Part shown: positions 4,791 through 5,173 of the stretch, one piece after another
Numbering within the stretch: position 1 is the first letter of the stretch
Layout of the letters: every line of letters begins with the position of its first letter
NCBI GenBank assembly: GCA_019105125.1
Contig: JAHRWO010000112.1
Coordinates: 1 to 5,173 of the forward strand
DNA length: 5,173 nt
Reading direction: 5' to 3'
Origin: Flavobacterium sp.
Lineage (GTDB): Bacteria; Bacteroidota; Bacteroidia; Flavobacteriales; Flavobacteriaceae
Position numbers and translations under genes: made by a program
The notes under the pieces: generated by a model
Databases searched by the model: none
The model's input: the letters and a program-made list of their open reading frames with translations, nothing else
What the model was told of the DNA's origin: nothing

Positions 4791-5173
4791 TGGCAGCGAG
4801 TATTATTCAACTTTTACCCGACCATGTTGCCAATCAAATTGCCGCAGGAGAAGTGGTGCAACGCCCTGCTTCTGTAGTGAAAGAGTTGTTGGAAAATGCC
4901 GTTGATGCCAAATCGACGGATATCAAATTAATCGTTAAAGAAGCAGGAAAAACCTTAGTCCAAGTAATTGATAACGGTTTGGGTATGAATATAACCGATG
5001 CCCGTTTGTGTTTCGAACGTCATGCTACTTCCAAAATTCGAAAAGCAGAAGATTTATTTGATTTGCATACCAAAGGTTTTCGTGGCGAAGCATTAGCTTC
5101 AATTGCTGCGATTGCTCACGTGGAATTAAAAACAAAGCAAGACCAAGAAGAACTTGGAACCCATATTGTTATT
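4790..5173 (+). CDS. mutL: DNA mismatch repair protein MutL, N-terminal part, cut by window edge
   Basis: MutL couples MutS mismatch recognition to strand incision and removal. The 128 visible residues are the start of the GHKL ATPase domain. [20 protein letters not shown] (16-35) contains the catalytic glutamate E32, and N36 follows as the Mg2+-binding asparagine. DNGLGM (61-66) is the nucleotide-binding loop, RHATSKI (77-83) holds conserved T80, and [12 protein letters not shown] (94-105) is the ATP-lid signature. All are intact. The C-terminal half, including any endonuclease motif, is beyond the edge; in Bacteroidota, which lack MutH, MutL is expected to carry it. The ATG at 4790-4792 overlaps the preceding stop (TAATG). 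The start position matches the family, whose members begin with I-x-x-L-P soon after Met. Confidence 0.97.
   Translation, partial: MAASIIQLLPDHVANQIAAGEVVQRPASVVKELLENAVDAKSTDIKLIVKEAGKTLVQVIDNGLGMNITDARLCFERHATSKIRKAEDLFDLHTKGFRGEALASIAAIAHVELKTKQDQEELGTHIVI

Overview
The window looks like chromosomal DNA of a flavobacterium (Bacteroidota, Flavobacterium or a close relative). The genes are AT-rich and the protein sequences are Flavobacterium-like. Shine-Dalgarno sequences are essentially absent. Promoter-like sites match the Bacteroidota form TTG-N17-23-TAnnTTTG. The 97-residue gene between ribH and mutL is an arrangement I recall from flavobacterial genomes. The assignment is from recognition, not a database search.

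Layout: the left half reads on the minus strand. At the edge (1-59) is the hydrophobic start of a truncated gene. Before it lies a 67-residue, four-cysteine, single-span protein resembling the Na+-NQR maturation factor NqrM (72-275). A gene-free stretch of about 530 bp (323-852) follows. It is a patchwork of at least five kinds of short repeat or palindrome that look like degenerate dispersed flavobacterial intergenic repeats, and it ends in a 7-bp tandem repeat touching the murB stop codon. Then come murB (853-1860, peptidoglycan precursor synthesis) and recF (1896-2975, recombinational repair), transcribed from recF towards murB.

A 136-bp divergent promoter region (2976-3111) separates recF from the plus-strand half. 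There a membrane-anchored TPR protein (3112-3891) is followed 2 bp later by ribH (3894-4379, lumazine synthase of riboflavin synthesis). A clear intrinsic terminator (4409-4434) closes that unit. A new promoter-like site (4447-4480) precedes a small C-terminally anchored membrane protein of unknown function (4497-4790), whose stop codon overlaps the start of mutL (4790 to the right edge; mismatch repair).

The genes do not form one pathway. They are housekeeping genes for wall synthesis, DNA repair and flavin supply, plus three small or poorly characterised membrane proteins. MurB uses FAD and Na+-NQR uses flavins, so RibH supplies a precursor both need, but nothing here shows co-regulation. 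I found no defence system, mobile element with a transposase, CRISPR array, tRNA or rRNA. The least ordinary parts are the repeat patchwork at 323-852 and the two small membrane proteins.
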